A program made the translations under genes and the position numbers. 64,000 nucleotides of DNA. Source: Heliocidaris erythrogramma. Taxonomy: Eukaryota; Echinodermata; Echinoidea; Camarodonta; Echinometridae. This document shows, in pieces, positions 1 to 12,316 of the stretch. Each line of letters opens with the position of its first letter. Within the stretch, counting starts at the first letter, position 1. The notes beneath the pieces are model-generated. The model had not been told where the DNA came from. It searched no databases and was given only the letters and a program-made list of their open reading frames with translations. The stretch is taken from positions 34,976,625 to 35,040,624 of the forward strand of contig CM046853.1 in NCBI GenBank assembly GCA_025617745.1, read 5' to 3'.

Positions 1-70
1 GGGTATATGGGACTGCACATACATGTGGCATGTGTGTATCTTCTACATTTGAACCTGAGGAGTTAATATA

Positions 71-1967
71 CAGGGTTCGTACTCTTTCTCATGAATTAAA
101 TTCCATGACTTTCCATGACCTTTCTAGCCAGAATTCCATGACCTTTCCATGACTTTTATACATTTTTTTTACACGGTCGGTAGACTGAAAATTTGATCTC
201 AAATCAAAGCGAAGTAAAGGGCATGTTTCAAGTCTCCCAATAGAAAAGCAGCTTTTGTTATCTAGTTATTTAGAGGCCGCAGGACGCAAAGCCATACGTT
301 GCCTACACTAGTGCATGCCAACTAGATCTCGATTTGGATTCCATTCAGAATCGACTCCGACCAGGCCCGGCCCCGGCGCGGCCCCGGCGCGGCCCCGGCC
401 CGATACACTGTACGTTGCACCGCAGCACCGGTGGGTTCACTATGTCACTGCATAGGGGTAGTGTGCAGTTTAACGACAATTGTCCGATTTTCATATAAAA
501 AGCTCCGCTTTATAAAACAATTATCGAAATTCTACATACATGACCAGTGTAATCCTAGTCTAAGCTTCACTTTCATAACTGTAATGACGAAAACCAGATT
601 GAATTCGCGGCTATAACGATGAAAATAGATCGTCTTTTTCATTTGTTCGCAAGGTGGCTGTAGATGACTATGCGTGGTATGACCAAGAGGTGGCGCTATA
701 CGGCATGTTCTAGAGCTATACATACAGAGAGTCGTAACACTGATCCGCCATGTTTTAAACACAGACCGTGTACGCGTAGGCTTATTATGCGCGTGTCACA
801 ACTCTCTATCAACGCGCTCTGGCATGTTCCTTTTTCTATTTTACATGTGACCTACAGGCGCCATTTTTTCTCTGATTCTAACGAACGATAATTATTCTTA
901 GCTTAGTTTGAATTATTATGTTGTGGCGTCACTGTGGCATGAATAATATTTATTTCCTCAAATTTTTGAGGGGGTTTTCCTTCATAGTTCTTCCATGTCT
1001 TATATTTTTTAAGTGAAGGGCTTGTTGACCATTGCTTTTGATATTTGACCTACGTTTTTTTCTTCGTCCTATACTCTCTTACGGTAGGCCTACTTTAAAA
1101 AAAATTATTCCTTCTCTTAATATTTCTTAATCCTGAAGTACTCTAACAATATATTTGCGGTTTTTTAAAGACCTGAAAGCTTTATTTTCATTTTTTATTT
1201 TCTTCTCAGACTTTATTTCTTTTTCTGTGATTTTTTTTTGTTGCTTTTTTTGTTGGTTCTTCGAAAGCCGAGTTTCCATTCCGGAGTAAATTTCGTTGAT
1301 TTGTTTCATTAATTTTTATATCATTTCACCGGATTTAGATATGCAAATATATTTTATGTTCTGTCCCTGCCCCCTAAATATTCATCTTGCTCCCTCGCTA
1401 ACGCGCTCTCTTTCTCTCTCTCTCTCTCTTCCAAGCTCTCCTGCATGCTGATAGTTTCCCTGTCTTGCTAATACATCACAATGAGGTGTGCGCTATTAAC
1501 GGCGTTGTATACACACCGACACACACATACAGGCAGTCTGACATGATGCACATACCCCCACATGTATACACACACTGTAGTGATAGTTTTTGCGGAACCC
1601 AGTAGCGTCACTGATAAGTTCAAACTTTCACTCATTCTGGGGCCTATTCCAAGGCTCGTATTATCACACAACAGAATCGACTCTCGGAACCGCGGAACCG
1701 CGGAACCGCCGGGCACGAGTAGTCGACTCTGGACATCACGGAGTCGATTCCTCGGTTCTCGGAACGGGAGTCGAGTAAAATCGATTACTCGACTCTCGCT
1801 CCCTGTAGTGGCAAAATACTGTAGTTGAATGTCCATAATTTTGATATTCCATGACTTCCCATGACTTTTCAATGAAAAAAACAATTTTCCATGACTTTCA
1901 AGGCCTTAAAAGCAATAAAGTAAAATTCCATGACTTTCCAGGTTTTCCATGACCCGTACGAACCCTG
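71..1967. mobile_element. TIR DNA transposon or composite, 1.9 kb
   Basis: CAGGGTTCGTAC at 71-82 is matched by its reverse complement at 1956-1967. Both ends continue into several CCATGACTTTCCATGAC-like subterminal words. The flanks share ATATA. No transposase reading frame is visible. The interior has GC-rich blocks: CGGCCCCGGCG repeats near 365-400, and a GGAACCGC triplet with GAGTCGA inverted words near 1675-1795. A hAT-like origin is possible from the CAGGG ends, but the target duplication is not a clean 8 bp. Confidence 0.65.
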
Positions 1968-2456
1968 ATATATCCTGCTGGGAGAGCCTCAAACTAACCT
2001 GGCCTTTGGAGGGTTAACAAAGCTGCTATGTTAGTTTCATGTCACAGGTTTAACCATTCTGCATTTGCTGAACATCAAGAACTGATTCCTACACAATTCT
2101 TAACAGTTCATATACCTATCTACAAATCTGTATGACAACATCAATACTGCAATTCAGTTACATATAATTCACATCTAATTGATTCAGTCATACTTTATTC
2201 ATTGGCCACTTTCGAGACTGAAATGAAGCAGTTTCATTAAACTATAATAAACACACGCAGTAGGATTGCTTTAAACAGACAGGTTTTATTATTAAAGCAA
2301 TCAAAGTCAATCTTTCCCAAAGTCTTTTCTGACCAAACTTTGCAAAAACATGTTTTATTTGCATTTCCTAAGTCTAATTTTGCATAAGTCAAACTATTTT
2401 TGTGGTCCTAACAGATTCGACTTATAATGCAAATTTAACTGTATCAACCCTCTCAC

Positions 2457-2567
2457 CTTGTTATCTCTTGGAGCAGGCGTAGCTATGTGGAGACGATTGA
2501 GGACATCACTGACCTTACGACCTTTCATCTTCATGTCTACCCTTTGGAGGAGGAGTCTATCACAGGC
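2457..2567 (-). CDS. GTPBP4: GTPBP4 coding exon 8
   Basis: 37 codons starting [19 protein letters not shown] and ending APRDNK. Acceptor ATACAG, donor GTGAGA. The next expected block (PPFIPEGV-like) is not present to the left, so the following intron runs past position 1. Confidence 0.95.
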
Positions 2568-5500
2568 CTGTATAACAAACCACAAAATATTATTTCAATC
2601 AATCCCATAAAGACAGATTTATACACAGGTTTTAAAACATTCTGGCTTGGAAAAAAAAAAATTGCACATATTGCATTTATCGTCAAAAGAAAAATCCAGT
2701 CTGTTTATGAAGCAAGTCATAGGCAGGAATGACAGCACTATGGAATTCTGGGATGTTCCTACAAGAATAAACTATTAGTATGTCTAACTCAATTATGATC
2801 ACATTGATATTGAGACTGACATTCTACTTTCCAGCAGTTATACATTCCACATTATGTTGGGTTCGGCTTTGCCATATCTTTTTATTTTGACAGATCATGT
2901 AACTAAAAGGAATACACTGAAACAATATTATCTTCTTCAAAAATTGTCTGAACCAGCTGCACAAAGAGTTTCAAACAATTACAAAACAAGATTAACATTT
3001 AACAAGTCATTATGGTTAACTTGATTGTGATTGGCTGATGCATGATGTTATATGCTTGGTCATGACTCGGGGGGGGGGGGCATTTCATCAAGTGTCTTGT
3101 CAGTGATTTTTTTTTACTGACAAATTTGTTCTCAGCCAATCAGATGCAAGGATTTCAGTAGCTTATAATAGTTACTGAAACTTGTCATTGATGACAAGTT
3201 TTATGCATTTCATCAAGTGTCTTGTCTGATTTTTTTTACTGACAAATTTGCTCTCAGCCAATCAGATGCAAGGATTTCAGTAGCTTATAACAGTTATTGC
3301 AATTTGTCATTGATGACAAGTTTTATGCATTTCATCAAGTGTCTTGTCGGTGATTTCTTTTTTACTGACAAATTTGTTCTCAGCCAATCAGATGGAAGAT
3401 TTCAGTAGCTAATAACAATTATTGCAACTTGTCACTGATGACAAGTTTTATGCATTTCATCAAGTGTCTTGTCTGATTTTTTTTACTGACAAATTTGCTC
3501 TTAGTCAATCAGATGCAAGGATTTCAGTAGCTTATAACAGTTATTGCAACTTGTCATTGATGACAAGTTTTATGAAACAGGGCCCTGATTTACCTCTGTT
3601 TTGACATTCATGATGCCTTCCTCTGTAAGCGTGCTTGTTTGAATCACAGTGACTCCATCTGCTTCTGCTTTCCTGAAGAACTCCTAGAAGGGACAAAAAA
3701 ACCACTCAGAATAAGTGCACTTCACTGTACATTGCTGTAAACCAATGAAATGAATTCAAACTGTAAGACTTCTTATCAAACAACAATACTCCTTCAAAAG
3801 GATATTTGAATGTATCTATCTTTCTTGAAAAAAAGACACTTGAAAGAAATGCATACAATTGGACAAAGAAGAGACTGTGATTCAACATTCCCTGGGGCAT
3901 TCTTTTCCTGAAAAACACTGTTACTTCATTCACGCTTGTAAATACCCCACCCCCCCCCCCCCCTTTAATTTGATAGTCATATGGGGTGTTGCAAGAAAGT
4001 TGCAATCAATTGCAAATTGTAAAGCAAATTAGAACCACCATTCTGATTGGTTCACGGTCTGCCTATTTAAGAAGATGCGCTTGCAACAATGATTTTGATT
4101 GGTCAGTACCGATCAGTTGCAACTTGCAATCAATCGCAACTTTCTTGCAACACCCCAATAGTTGATATTCTGCTCCAAGCCAAGGAGGAGGACACAGCAA
4201 TATCCAGGGACATAGAGGATGGATAATCATAATTATCCATCATTCACGCTTGTAAATACCCCACCCCCCCCCCCCCCCCCCCTTTAATTTGATAGTCATA
4301 TGGGGTGTTGCAAGAAAGTTGCAATCAATTGCAAATTGTAAAGCAAATTAGAACCACCATTCTGATTGGTTCACGGTCTGCCTATTTAAGAAGATGCGCT
4401 TGCAACAATGATTTTGATTGGTCAGTACCGATCAGTTGCAACTTGCAATCAATCGCAACTTTCTTGCAACACCCCAATAGTTGATATTCTGCTCCAAGCC
4501 AAGGAGGAGGACACAGCAATATCCAGGGACATAGAGGATGGATAATCATAATTAATATCTAGGTATTACTCTGGACCTTTAGTCCTCCTCACCTGTTTCT
4601 CATCACTGAGATCCTTGATCTCAATGATATCTGTCTTGTTAGCTACGATGATGAGGGGCTTGTTGGCAAACAGAGGGCGTATACTCTCAAACAACTCCAC
4701 CTGCAGACAAGGAAACAATAATAATACCATGCACAATAACAGGAGACCAGTTGGTTTTACCCAATCACACTGAAAAGAAATCCTGCAGTATAGACAAACA
4801 AATTTCAATACTCTTCTCAACATTAATTCTTCCTTAAAATTTTCCACGGTAAAACCTTTCTGACCTACCCTCTGTATAACATTTCATAACTCATGTATTA
4901 TAACATATTTGTTTGTTTTTTCAAATGAAAACTGGATTTCAATCCATACTCACAAAGAAAGGGGGAGTTTTTCATCAAGCGTTTTGTCAGTGATTTTAAG
5001 GACAAATCTGCTCAGCCAATCAGATGCAAGGATTTCAGTAGCTTATAACAGGTGTCGGTAAAAACTTGATGAAACGCTCCCCCGATTAGCCACTAGAGGT
5101 CATTTCATGAAGCAGCAATCATCTCAAACCCACCAAATGATTAAATCAGTGAAGGACTATGTCATTTTTGCTAACAGGAGCTCATTTTGTTGAATAGATT
5201 TCCACAGCTCATTTCAAGCTATCGAAAACTGTTATCCCTTTCCAATCACTTTATTTTTTTCTCTCACAGAATTAAATTAAAAGGATGGAAAAGAAGACGA
5301 TACCTGCTCTTCGATTGAATGTCCACACTGTTCCGATACATCCATGACATAGAGGACTGCTGCCCTAAGATGTGCAAGAGCTGTGATGGCTTGCATCTCA
5401 ATGGTATTCCTATCCTCCAGAGAATGATCGAGGATACCGGGCGTGTCAACCACCTGCCAGCGAAGGTACCGGTAGTCCATGTGACCCACAAAGAGAGACT

Positions 5501-8500
5501 TGGTGGTGAAGGCATAGGGCTGTACTTCCACATCTGCTCTTGTGACCTGGGATAGTAACGTCAAACATTGTAGAGTGTGAATCACGATCTGACTTCTTTT
5601 AAAAGTCTTTCCTGGATTAATACATAGACAGATAATCAAACCTCTTGACATTCTCCAAAACAATTAATGAAGTCGTAACTACGTAATACTGATTGGATGA
5701 AATTTAATTTGAGTTTGAATTCTAAGAGGTCCCCTGGAGCTAAAGTTACAAAAGGGAAAAGACATGAAAACTCATTGAAATGAAAAATATATACATTTTA
5801 TAGGAACAGAACCCTCTCATTGAACCTAGAACTTACCAGACCCTCCTTGATTAATCAAATTTCTGGACGGGTTCAACAAGAAAGACATTCTTCTGCAAAG
5901 CATTTTTAGGAAGGGTTACTTTAAAGGGAACGTGAAAAATAATTTGTGAGCTTTCTCATTCTTATTATGTTAGTTTGGAAAATTATCATAGGTCTGTCCC
6001 CTGAAAAGGATTGCTCTTCAAATGCCCTCACATTCGAAATATGACAAGGAACAGTTGAAATGTTTGGGCCGAACACTTGTGTGTAGTCCCCTACACACAT
6101 TTTTGTGTGCAGTGCATGTGACTCTCAGCAGGATTGGGTCAATTTCTTATCATTTTGGTAATTCCAAAACCTTACATCATACACCAATTCTTTGTGCTAT
6201 AAATAATCACCCTTTCCCAAATGCTTTGGGATGTTTTTTTTTCACAATTCAATCTCATGACCAGAACTCAACTTTATCTTTAAAGTATTCCATTTAAGGT
6301 AGATAATACTAGCATCCTTGATATAGAGGACAAAAATGTGAATCAGATTTTTCTACAGTGAATACATGTTCAAAATTACCGGGAGAAACTGAACATATGA
6401 ACCAACCTTATTCATGAAGCTGGATTTGCCTACGTTGGGGAACCCACAGAGTAGAAGTGTGCGTGTGTTCGGATCTATAGAGGGCAGCCTTGATAAATGC
6501 TGCCTGACTTGCTCCAGGTACTCCAAACTCTGCCCTTGCCGCTTCATGATGGTACACATGCGTCCCATACCGGCCCTCTTCAGCTGTTTGCATCGGTACA
6601 AGGAGTCCCCGTACTTCATCAGACGGCAGTAGTCTCTTGCAACACTGAGGAAATATAAACAAGCAGAATGAGACATCAGGAATACGATTCATCTATAAAG
6701 AAACAGAAGTATTGATATACTGTATGCCAAAACCTAGCCATAACATCATCATTGTGGAAGAAAGGGATCGATGATAAAAGTGTATGGTAAAATGAACTCA
6801 TGATTTTTCATCACATACTGATGCTAAACTTTCGAAGATACTATATTGTATAAACCAAAACTGTATAAAACTTTCACAAGAGGTCCAGTTTCCCCAAGTT
6901 TCAGACCGCAAAGTGACTGAATTAAATACTGAATTTGTGCAATTCATTAAAGTTTCCTGCCACAAGTTTCAATATAGCCTCTAGGACCACCCATATATGG
7001 GGGAAGCATAACTAGTACGCTGTACCTAATGGCAGCGGCATAACATAATTATCGATAAAATACTGATCTCTGGACATAAATACCCAATACAGACATACAG
7101 TGCACTTACTTGTCAATGAGATGCAGAGCTGTGTTAATCTGACCCAGGGCAAGCTTGTAATGATCTTTATCATACAAGACATTCATCAGATCAGCATAGA
7201 AAGGGTGGATGTCCTGTATGGGGGTTGGGGGAATAAATTGTGACAAAACTTTTCTAACAATGTTTACAAGTTTCTTCCAAATTTAATGAACCAAAAGATT
7301 GTTTGTTTGTTTGCAAAATATCAAATAAACCTTCAATGACTGGCTCATAATGTGTTTCCTTCATCTTTTGTTCAGTTTGAAATTCCCAAATAAAATCAAT
7401 GAGCCTGAAGCTGATTTCAGTGATATTTATACAAATTCAGTTTCATCTTCTCATCATTCATTTTCTACTACCTTTTCTTCTAACTTTTCTTGAACAGTCA
7501 TCTATGAAACATATTATCAAACTTTCTAAAAAAGGGTACCACATCAAGTTTGATACCGAAAATCTTCAAGCAGGATTCTTGCTTTTGTTGTTCATGTTCA
7601 TTTATTTTTGAGGCATTTATTTTGTTTGAATTCAGATTTCCATTGACATACAAGCAAGCAAAAAAAAACCCAACAACTTATGGTCACATTTCCACCTGCA
7701 GATATACTAACAACTTGAATCATGCATAAATATCAAAATCTGATCTAAAGTTCCATTCATGAATCGGTATCAGTACAGAATGTACTTTGTATTACATTGT
7801 TTCATTAGCATAAGATTCAGGCATCGCTACTTCACCATCAGTAAATATAAGTCTGTTGCAATATGACAAGGCTCTTTAATATTCCTGAACATTTATTAAC
7901 GCTTTCGCAACAATTTACCACATTTTGTGGTTTTGCTAAATAACTTTTGATTCAGAGCTCTAAAAATATACCAGATGCATGAGTAGAAAGAGCAAATTTC
8001 TGTTCACACCATGTCCATTTTTGTTGCATGACCTTATTGCATTTGATGCCAATAATTTTAAAAAACAAGAATGAAATTAAAAAATCTTTAAATCGGCAAC
8101 ATATTGAGAGGTTCAAAATCATTGTTTTTTATAAAAATTGGCAATTTCTTCAACTTTTCGACAAAATTCCTAAACATGAATATTGTTTTCAAATATATTA
8201 CACCTTATTAGAAACATGTAGGACTAAAAGAAAAATATTATTGTTGCCAATTTGAAGATCAAAACCTGATCAATTTTAAGAATATCCAACCTTAACAGCA
8301 AGTTGATCTTAAGGGGAAAAAAATAAGATAAACAGTTGCGGGAAAATTTAAACAAAATTGGATAAACGATAAGAAAGTCAGAAATTTTATTAAATTGTAA
8401 TCACTATACAGACAGGAATTTCAAAGTGGCAAAATCAGTAATGTCACTCCAATATAGTGGTGGACAACTGTCCCTTTTGTTCCAACATACAAAATGACTA

Positions 8501-11302
8501 GATAAGCACATTTCAAAATGTATGACAAAGTAGGATCTTTGTTTTGGAGGACCTATACAACATGCTTTCCATTTAACATATCAAGTACTACCCTGAGCGT
8601 GAAAGCACTTTAATAAGCCAGTTCATGGTTACAGTCAGCGCATGAGCAGAGAAAGGTCATTGCAGACCAAATTGTGAAATACACGGAGACCAAAATACTG
8701 GATACGTGCTCATGAAAGTTATGTAATCATTATTCATTTATGCACAAGCAGTGCACTCCATGGAAGTATTCTTTGAAAAGGGGAAACAAAGGCTATTTAA
8801 GTAGCACCTCCATCGCTGTAGAAGTGATTACTTAAAAATGTATACAAAGTGTGACTTCTCCAGGGTTTAAATATCTGTGAGTATTCGGGGTCATAGAGTA
8901 CCGAAGTGTGACGTCATACTGGCCAAGTTGTCAAGGTTGCTGGTTCTAAACAATTTTGTGCTAAACAATGGCGTGGTGATCACACCAGCGCCAAACACTG
9001 AAATTGCCCGTTGCTCGAATGACTTCGCGGTGAACCTCATGCGCGGGCTCTGTTGTTTGGAACCAGTATCCTGGACGACGAGCGAATATGACGTCACCAC
9101 TTCGGTACTCTATTTGGGACATGTGCTAACCGTGAACTGGTGTATAGGACAAAACTGGGAATCAATGATACTTTAAAGTATAACAATCAGGAAAGTTTGT
9201 CACTCAAATACAACTATAGAATGGTTCATTTACTTATCTGAGATTCCCACACAATCAGTACTAGTCAAAACTTTTTTAAATTCATAATTCTCTTATTGTT
9301 GGTCCAATTTTGTTCAAACTTTCACCAAGCTGTTTCTCTGATTTTCTTCTTTCCATACTATTCCACTTTTTGGAAAGGTTGGATTGCACTTTAAACTCAC
9401 TTCCAGCTTAGGAAAGTCTTGAATAATCTGCTGAAGTTTGTCATGGTAGCTCTGCTGCGTAAACTTGATCTTTCTCATGTAGAACTGCCGTATCCTGCTT
9501 ATCTTGTAGTGCTTGTGAACGACAGTTGGGGTCTTGCGTTGTGTCTTGGACAAGACAATATCAATGAAGTCCTAAAATGACGACAAGAACAAGGACAAGA
9601 ATGGACTGTTACAAAAATGGAATGTTACAAAAATGGAATATTGCCATCAACATCAGATTTTGTGCTGTTCCAAAAAATTAAAATGAATTCACGCACAAGA
9701 AGAAATTGCATATATTCTACTTAATCAACCCATCGATGTACATGTAAGTCATCTGGATGTAGTGAAAATATCCCGAGTAACATACATTACAGTCACAGTG
9801 TTATAAAAACTTCACAGGACAAAAACAAAATCGCATCCTGGCCTGGGCCAGCTGCAGATGATGTTCATGACTGATGATGTCTAAGAAATAAAACATTAGA
9901 GGCGCACAGGCAATATATTCGCGACTGTTTCCTCCTTGGGAGGCTTTATTGTCAGAGACTTTTGCCAACAATTTTTGTAGCCTATTCGGGAGACCAATTT
10001 TCTTTGTTTGCATTAGATGCAAAGGGATTACCTCAGCTCAAAATGAAAATGTGATAAGCAGATTCCTCATGAAATATCACCCTTTGACTATCTACCTTAA
10101 AAGTTCACTGTCTATGTTTGTTTTCATAACATTTGCTTTGATCTACATACAAAACAAATGGGCTTCTGACTTCAGTGAGGCAAATATTTGGCTGAGAGAA
10201 ACTGCCTTGTTGTTGTTTCTTTTATCCCTTTTTAGAAACAATCTCCAATATCGGCCGTGCACCTCTACACACGCTCCCCAATGACTTTGTACATGCGGCC
10301 AAAAACTTGTCCGCTCGTTTGAGACAACAAAACTAAAAATTGATATTGCTGTGGCAATACTTGATATATTTCCAGGATTTTTTGGTTTTTGAAATAGTAA
10401 CAATATTGGCTTCCATGATTTGAGTAAGAAGTGAAAATAAATATGAAATAATTAGTCCAAACATATAACACACACGCACAAAAGTTTATTTCTGGTTCCT
10501 GTTTTAACTTTTATTGCATTTTTATGTGTTTGATTATGTTCTTCTTTCTTTTCTTTTTTTTTTGCTTGGAAACATTAAAGGGAAAGTCCACCCTGGTAAA
10601 ACGATCATTAAGTTGATTTGATTAAAATAAATGAAGAAAAATGAGAGGAAAAGATTAGTTAACTTTAGTTTAAGTTTGAACAAATTGTGATAAGAAATGA
10701 GTTAGCCTAGGCCCTATGAATTTTTGAAGTTGTAATCAATCAAACACACATTGGCAACTCCGTAATGTATCTTGCGAGCTCCTCTCCCATTTGCTCAGTA
10801 ACTCTAAGTTAGATCTACTACTGGTAGTACTGGTACATCATTTAATTCATTATTCACATCACAGAAAATTTCATTAATTTGATTTTCTTGGACTTTGGAG
10901 TTGGACTAAGTTTATGATGAAGGAATTTGTTTCATACAGGTTTTGCATAAATATATATATACCTTCACTGATCTTTAATGTTTCTTCTTCTAAAACCAAC
11001 TTGAAATCAGGGTGGAATTTCCCTGTCTAATATTTTATTGGGCCACACTGTTATCAGTTATGCAGCAGCTGAACCAGTGCCGGTGGCACGAAGTGAATGC
11101 CCGTCGGAGAAGGTCTGGCGGTGACTCATTCCCAATTTACGTTATGCGGGCACTCGAAACGCGGCCCGTTAAACATCATTCACAGCGTATATTTTCGACC
11201 AAAATACAGTAAACTGTGCATTATAAGATTAAAAATATTACACATGTTTCAAACCTTTGACGTCGGAACAACTGTGATCTTCTTGAAGTTATAGAGAGCC
11301 AT
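2457..11302 (-). CDS. GTPBP4: NOG1 nucleolar GTPase, 5' eight exons (3' end off window)
   Basis: NOG1/GTPBP4 is an Obg-family GTPase that acts in the nucleolus on pre-60S ribosomal particles. Coding exons, in transcript order on the minus strand: 11255-11302, 9401-9571, 7110-7213, 6407-6644, 5304-5546, 4593-4700, 3594-3683, 2457-2567. All joins use GT/AG and keep frame, giving 371 residues. The start [13 protein letters not shown] matches the family N-terminus. GTPase motifs are intact: G1 GFPNVGKS at about residues 175-182, G3 DTPG at 221-224 and G4 NKTD at 289-292. The NOG1 N-terminal helical domain occupies roughly residues 17-165. The human protein is about 634 aa, so the C-terminal third (basic nucleolar region) must lie left of position 1. 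No frameshift or stop was seen. The assignment rests on near-continuous identity to known NOG1 proteins. Confidence 0.96.
3082..3572. repeat. Four-unit tandem array, about 122-bp unit
   Basis: Four consecutive copies of a unit running CATTTCATCAAGTGTCTTGT ... ACTGACAAATTTG ... CAGCCAATCAGATG ... GATGACAAGTTTTATG, starting near 3082, 3206, 3327 and 3452. It lies in a GTPBP4 intron. A related single copy is at 4968-5090. Confidence 0.9.
3594..3683 (-). CDS. GTPBP4: GTPBP4 coding exon 7
   Basis: 30 codons containing [15 protein letters not shown], the G5-proximal region of NOG1. Acceptor TTCTAG, donor GTAAAT. It is the most diverged exon, but frame and flanks fit. Confidence 0.9.
3982..4157. 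mobile_element. Fold-back MITE, copy 1
   Basis: A 176-bp element with ends TGGGGTGTTGCAAGAAAGTT and the inverse AACTTTCTTGCAACACCCCA. No coding potential. Confidence 0.8.
4301..4476. mobile_element. Fold-back MITE, copy 2
   Basis: Second copy of the 3982-4157 MITE, generated by the tandem duplication of the surrounding block rather than by independent transposition, since the flanks are duplicated too. Confidence 0.8.
4593..4700 (-). CDS. GTPBP4: GTPBP4 coding exon 6 (G4)
   Basis: 36 codons starting [16 protein letters not shown], containing the G4 motif NKTD. Acceptor CTGCAG, donor GTGAGG. Confidence 0.95.
4966..5091. mobile_element. TIR MITE related to the 3082-3572 array
   Basis: Ends GGGGGAGTTTTTCATCAAGC and the inverse ...TTGATGAAACGCTCCCCC. 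The interior shares AATCAGATGCAAGGATTTCA with the 3082-3572 units, suggesting that the array derives from this MITE family. Confidence 0.75.
5304..5546 (-). CDS. GTPBP4: GTPBP4 coding exon 5 (G2/G3)
   Basis: 81 codons starting [19 protein letters not shown], containing [10 protein letters not shown] (G3) and [13 protein letters not shown]. Acceptor CCCAG, donor GTATCG. Confidence 0.96.
6000..6290. repeat. Dispersed repeat, family C copy 1
   Basis: Shares long stretches (for example GATTGGGTCAATTTCTTATC and TTGTGTGCAGTGCATGTG) with 36715-37015. Same orientation; intron of GTPBP4. Confidence 0.75.
6407..6644 (-). CDS. GTPBP4: GTPBP4 coding exon 4 (G1/P-loop)
   Basis: Encodes [20 protein letters not shown] and ends with the P-loop [13 protein letters not shown]. 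Acceptor CTCAG, donor GTTGGT, phase 0 at its 3' end. Confidence 0.96.
7110..7213 (-). CDS. GTPBP4: GTPBP4 coding exon 3
   Basis: Starts [20 protein letters not shown]. Ends two bases into a codon (donor GTAAGT), matching the one-base start of exon 4. Confidence 0.94.
7915..8275 (+). repeat. Dispersed repeat, family B copy 1
   Basis: Contains CCACATTTTGTGGTT, GATTCAGAGCTCTAAAAATA and AGAAAAATATTATTG. Copies are also at 36262-36655 (same strand) and 40905-41545 (reverse, interrupted). The reading frame here is AT-rich and not protein-like. Confidence 0.75.
8283..9394. mobile_element. Family A long-TIR MITE with nested insert
   Basis: Diverged copy of the family with ends AAATCCAACCTTAA ... 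AAGGTTGGATTGCCCTTTAA. The left half is 8283-8625, the right half ends at 9394, and 8893-9113 is a second element nested inside. Its right end touches the GTPBP4 exon 2 donor. Confidence 0.65.
8893..9113. mobile_element. TIR MITE carrying CRE-type TGACGTCA ends
   Basis: ATAGAGTACCGAAGTGTGAC at the left and the near-inverse CACCACTTCGGTACTCTAT at the right. Each terminal repeat contains a perfect TGACGTCA palindrome. A solo end of the same family is at about 30617-30650. Confidence 0.78.
9401..9571 (-). CDS. GTPBP4: GTPBP4 coding exon 2
   Basis: 57 codons, residues 17-73, beginning [15 protein letters not shown]. Acceptor TTTTAG and donor GTGAGT. The donor hexamer (9395-9400) directly touches the end of a MITE at 9394. 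Confidence 0.95.
10576..11025. mobile_element. Family A-like MITE, 450 bp
   Basis: Begins TTAAAGGGAAAGTCCACCCT and ends with the inverse CAGGGTGGAATTTCCCTG. Located in GTPBP4 intron 1. Confidence 0.7.
11255..11302 (-). CDS. GTPBP4: GTPBP4 coding exon 1
   Basis: ATG at 11302-11300 followed by [15 protein letters not shown], the NOG1 N-terminus. Donor GTTTGA follows codon 16 in phase 0. The 5' UTR lies at higher coordinates. Confidence 0.92.
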
Positions 11303-11858
11303 TTTTAAAGGTCCACGGCGGCAGTATCATCAGATGGTGTAATCCTGATTTTCACGATCACGTCACATATCCATTTCCGTAGAGTTGTAAGGTTATATTC
11401 TTCGGAGAGAAACCATTCTACGTACTTTCGTAGTATGCTGGCATGCCAGAATTTGACTTGAAAAGGATCTCCTTTTTCTTGATATTTCATATCTTCATAT
11501 CTTATTTTTATCTATATCTGGTCTGCTTTTTGCACAAGAGCAAGGATAGCGTAAGGCTTGAAACAGACTTAAAATTAGGGTAAATCTCCAGATAACGTTG
11601 AAACATTTTTGTCCCTTTCGTGCAAACAAGGATTTATAATTCCCCTTCTTTAAAATTTTGTAAAAACGAGACATAATCCAAATAAAATTTAAAATCAAGG
11701 AAAAGTTTGATGAAAGTTTAAAAATTCCCAGGAATACTAGTATGAATACTAGTTATGTACTGTTGAATAATGGTTTTGTATATACACTTATATAGCCTTT
11801 ATGTATATATATAATGATATTTCATAACCGCGTGTTGGAAGAGCATGAAGAGAGATAC

Positions 11859-12118
11859 AATGAATGAACTCCAGAGAAGACATTGGTATAATACATTGAA
11901 TTCCAACTCAGTTTTTATTTGAACCAAATTTTCGATCCGCCGGCACGGATCATCCTCAGGGTAATGAACAAAGTGAAATGTGCATCAAGCTCTGCTCAGA
12001 AAAGTTGAGCAGAGCTTCACATGCACATTTCACTTTGAGGATCGAAAATTTGGTTAAAATAAAACAAGTTGGAATTCAATGCATTACCAATGTCTTCTCT
12101 GGAATTCATCCATTGTAT
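11859..12118. repeat. Fold-back repeat, about 80-bp arms
   Basis: The left arm (ACAATGAATGAACTCCAGAG ... TTCGATCC) is matched in reverse by the right arm (GGATCGAAAATTTGG ... CATCCATTGTA). Between them is a second inner inverted pair, GTGAAATGTGCAT / ATGCACATTTCAC. It lies just upstream of GTPBP4. Confidence 0.85.
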
Positions 12119-12316
12119 CTCTCTCTCTCTCATCTCTCTTCTCTTCTTTTTCCCTATTTTTTTTCTCTCTCTCACTCTCATATCACACGTGTTTATGTCA
12201 AATATTGCCTTATACACCTTGTTTGAATATGATTGTATTTCTTCCATGTCCCCATGAGGGGCCGTTCAAGAAATAAAATATAATTGTCATTGTCATTGTC
12301 ATTGTCATTGTCACAC
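12119..12316. repeat. CT-rich tract and (ATTGTC)n tail
   Basis: A CT-rich stretch at 12119-12180, then AAGAAATAAAATATA followed by five ATTGTC repeats. The layout resembles the 3' end of a non-LTR retrotransposon. No coding part was recognised. Confidence 0.5.

Larger units (their letters stand above)
3926..4554. repeat. Recent tandem duplication, about 314-bp unit
   Basis: The block 3926-4239 is repeated almost exactly at 4240-4554. The main difference is the length of the C-run just after the start. It lies within the GTPBP4 intron between exons 7 and 6. Confidence 0.93.

Noticed and set aside
3082..3572. CRISPR-like array
   Set aside because: Units of ~122 bp repeat in full without unique spacers, in an intron of an animal gene; a MITE-derived tandem array explains it.
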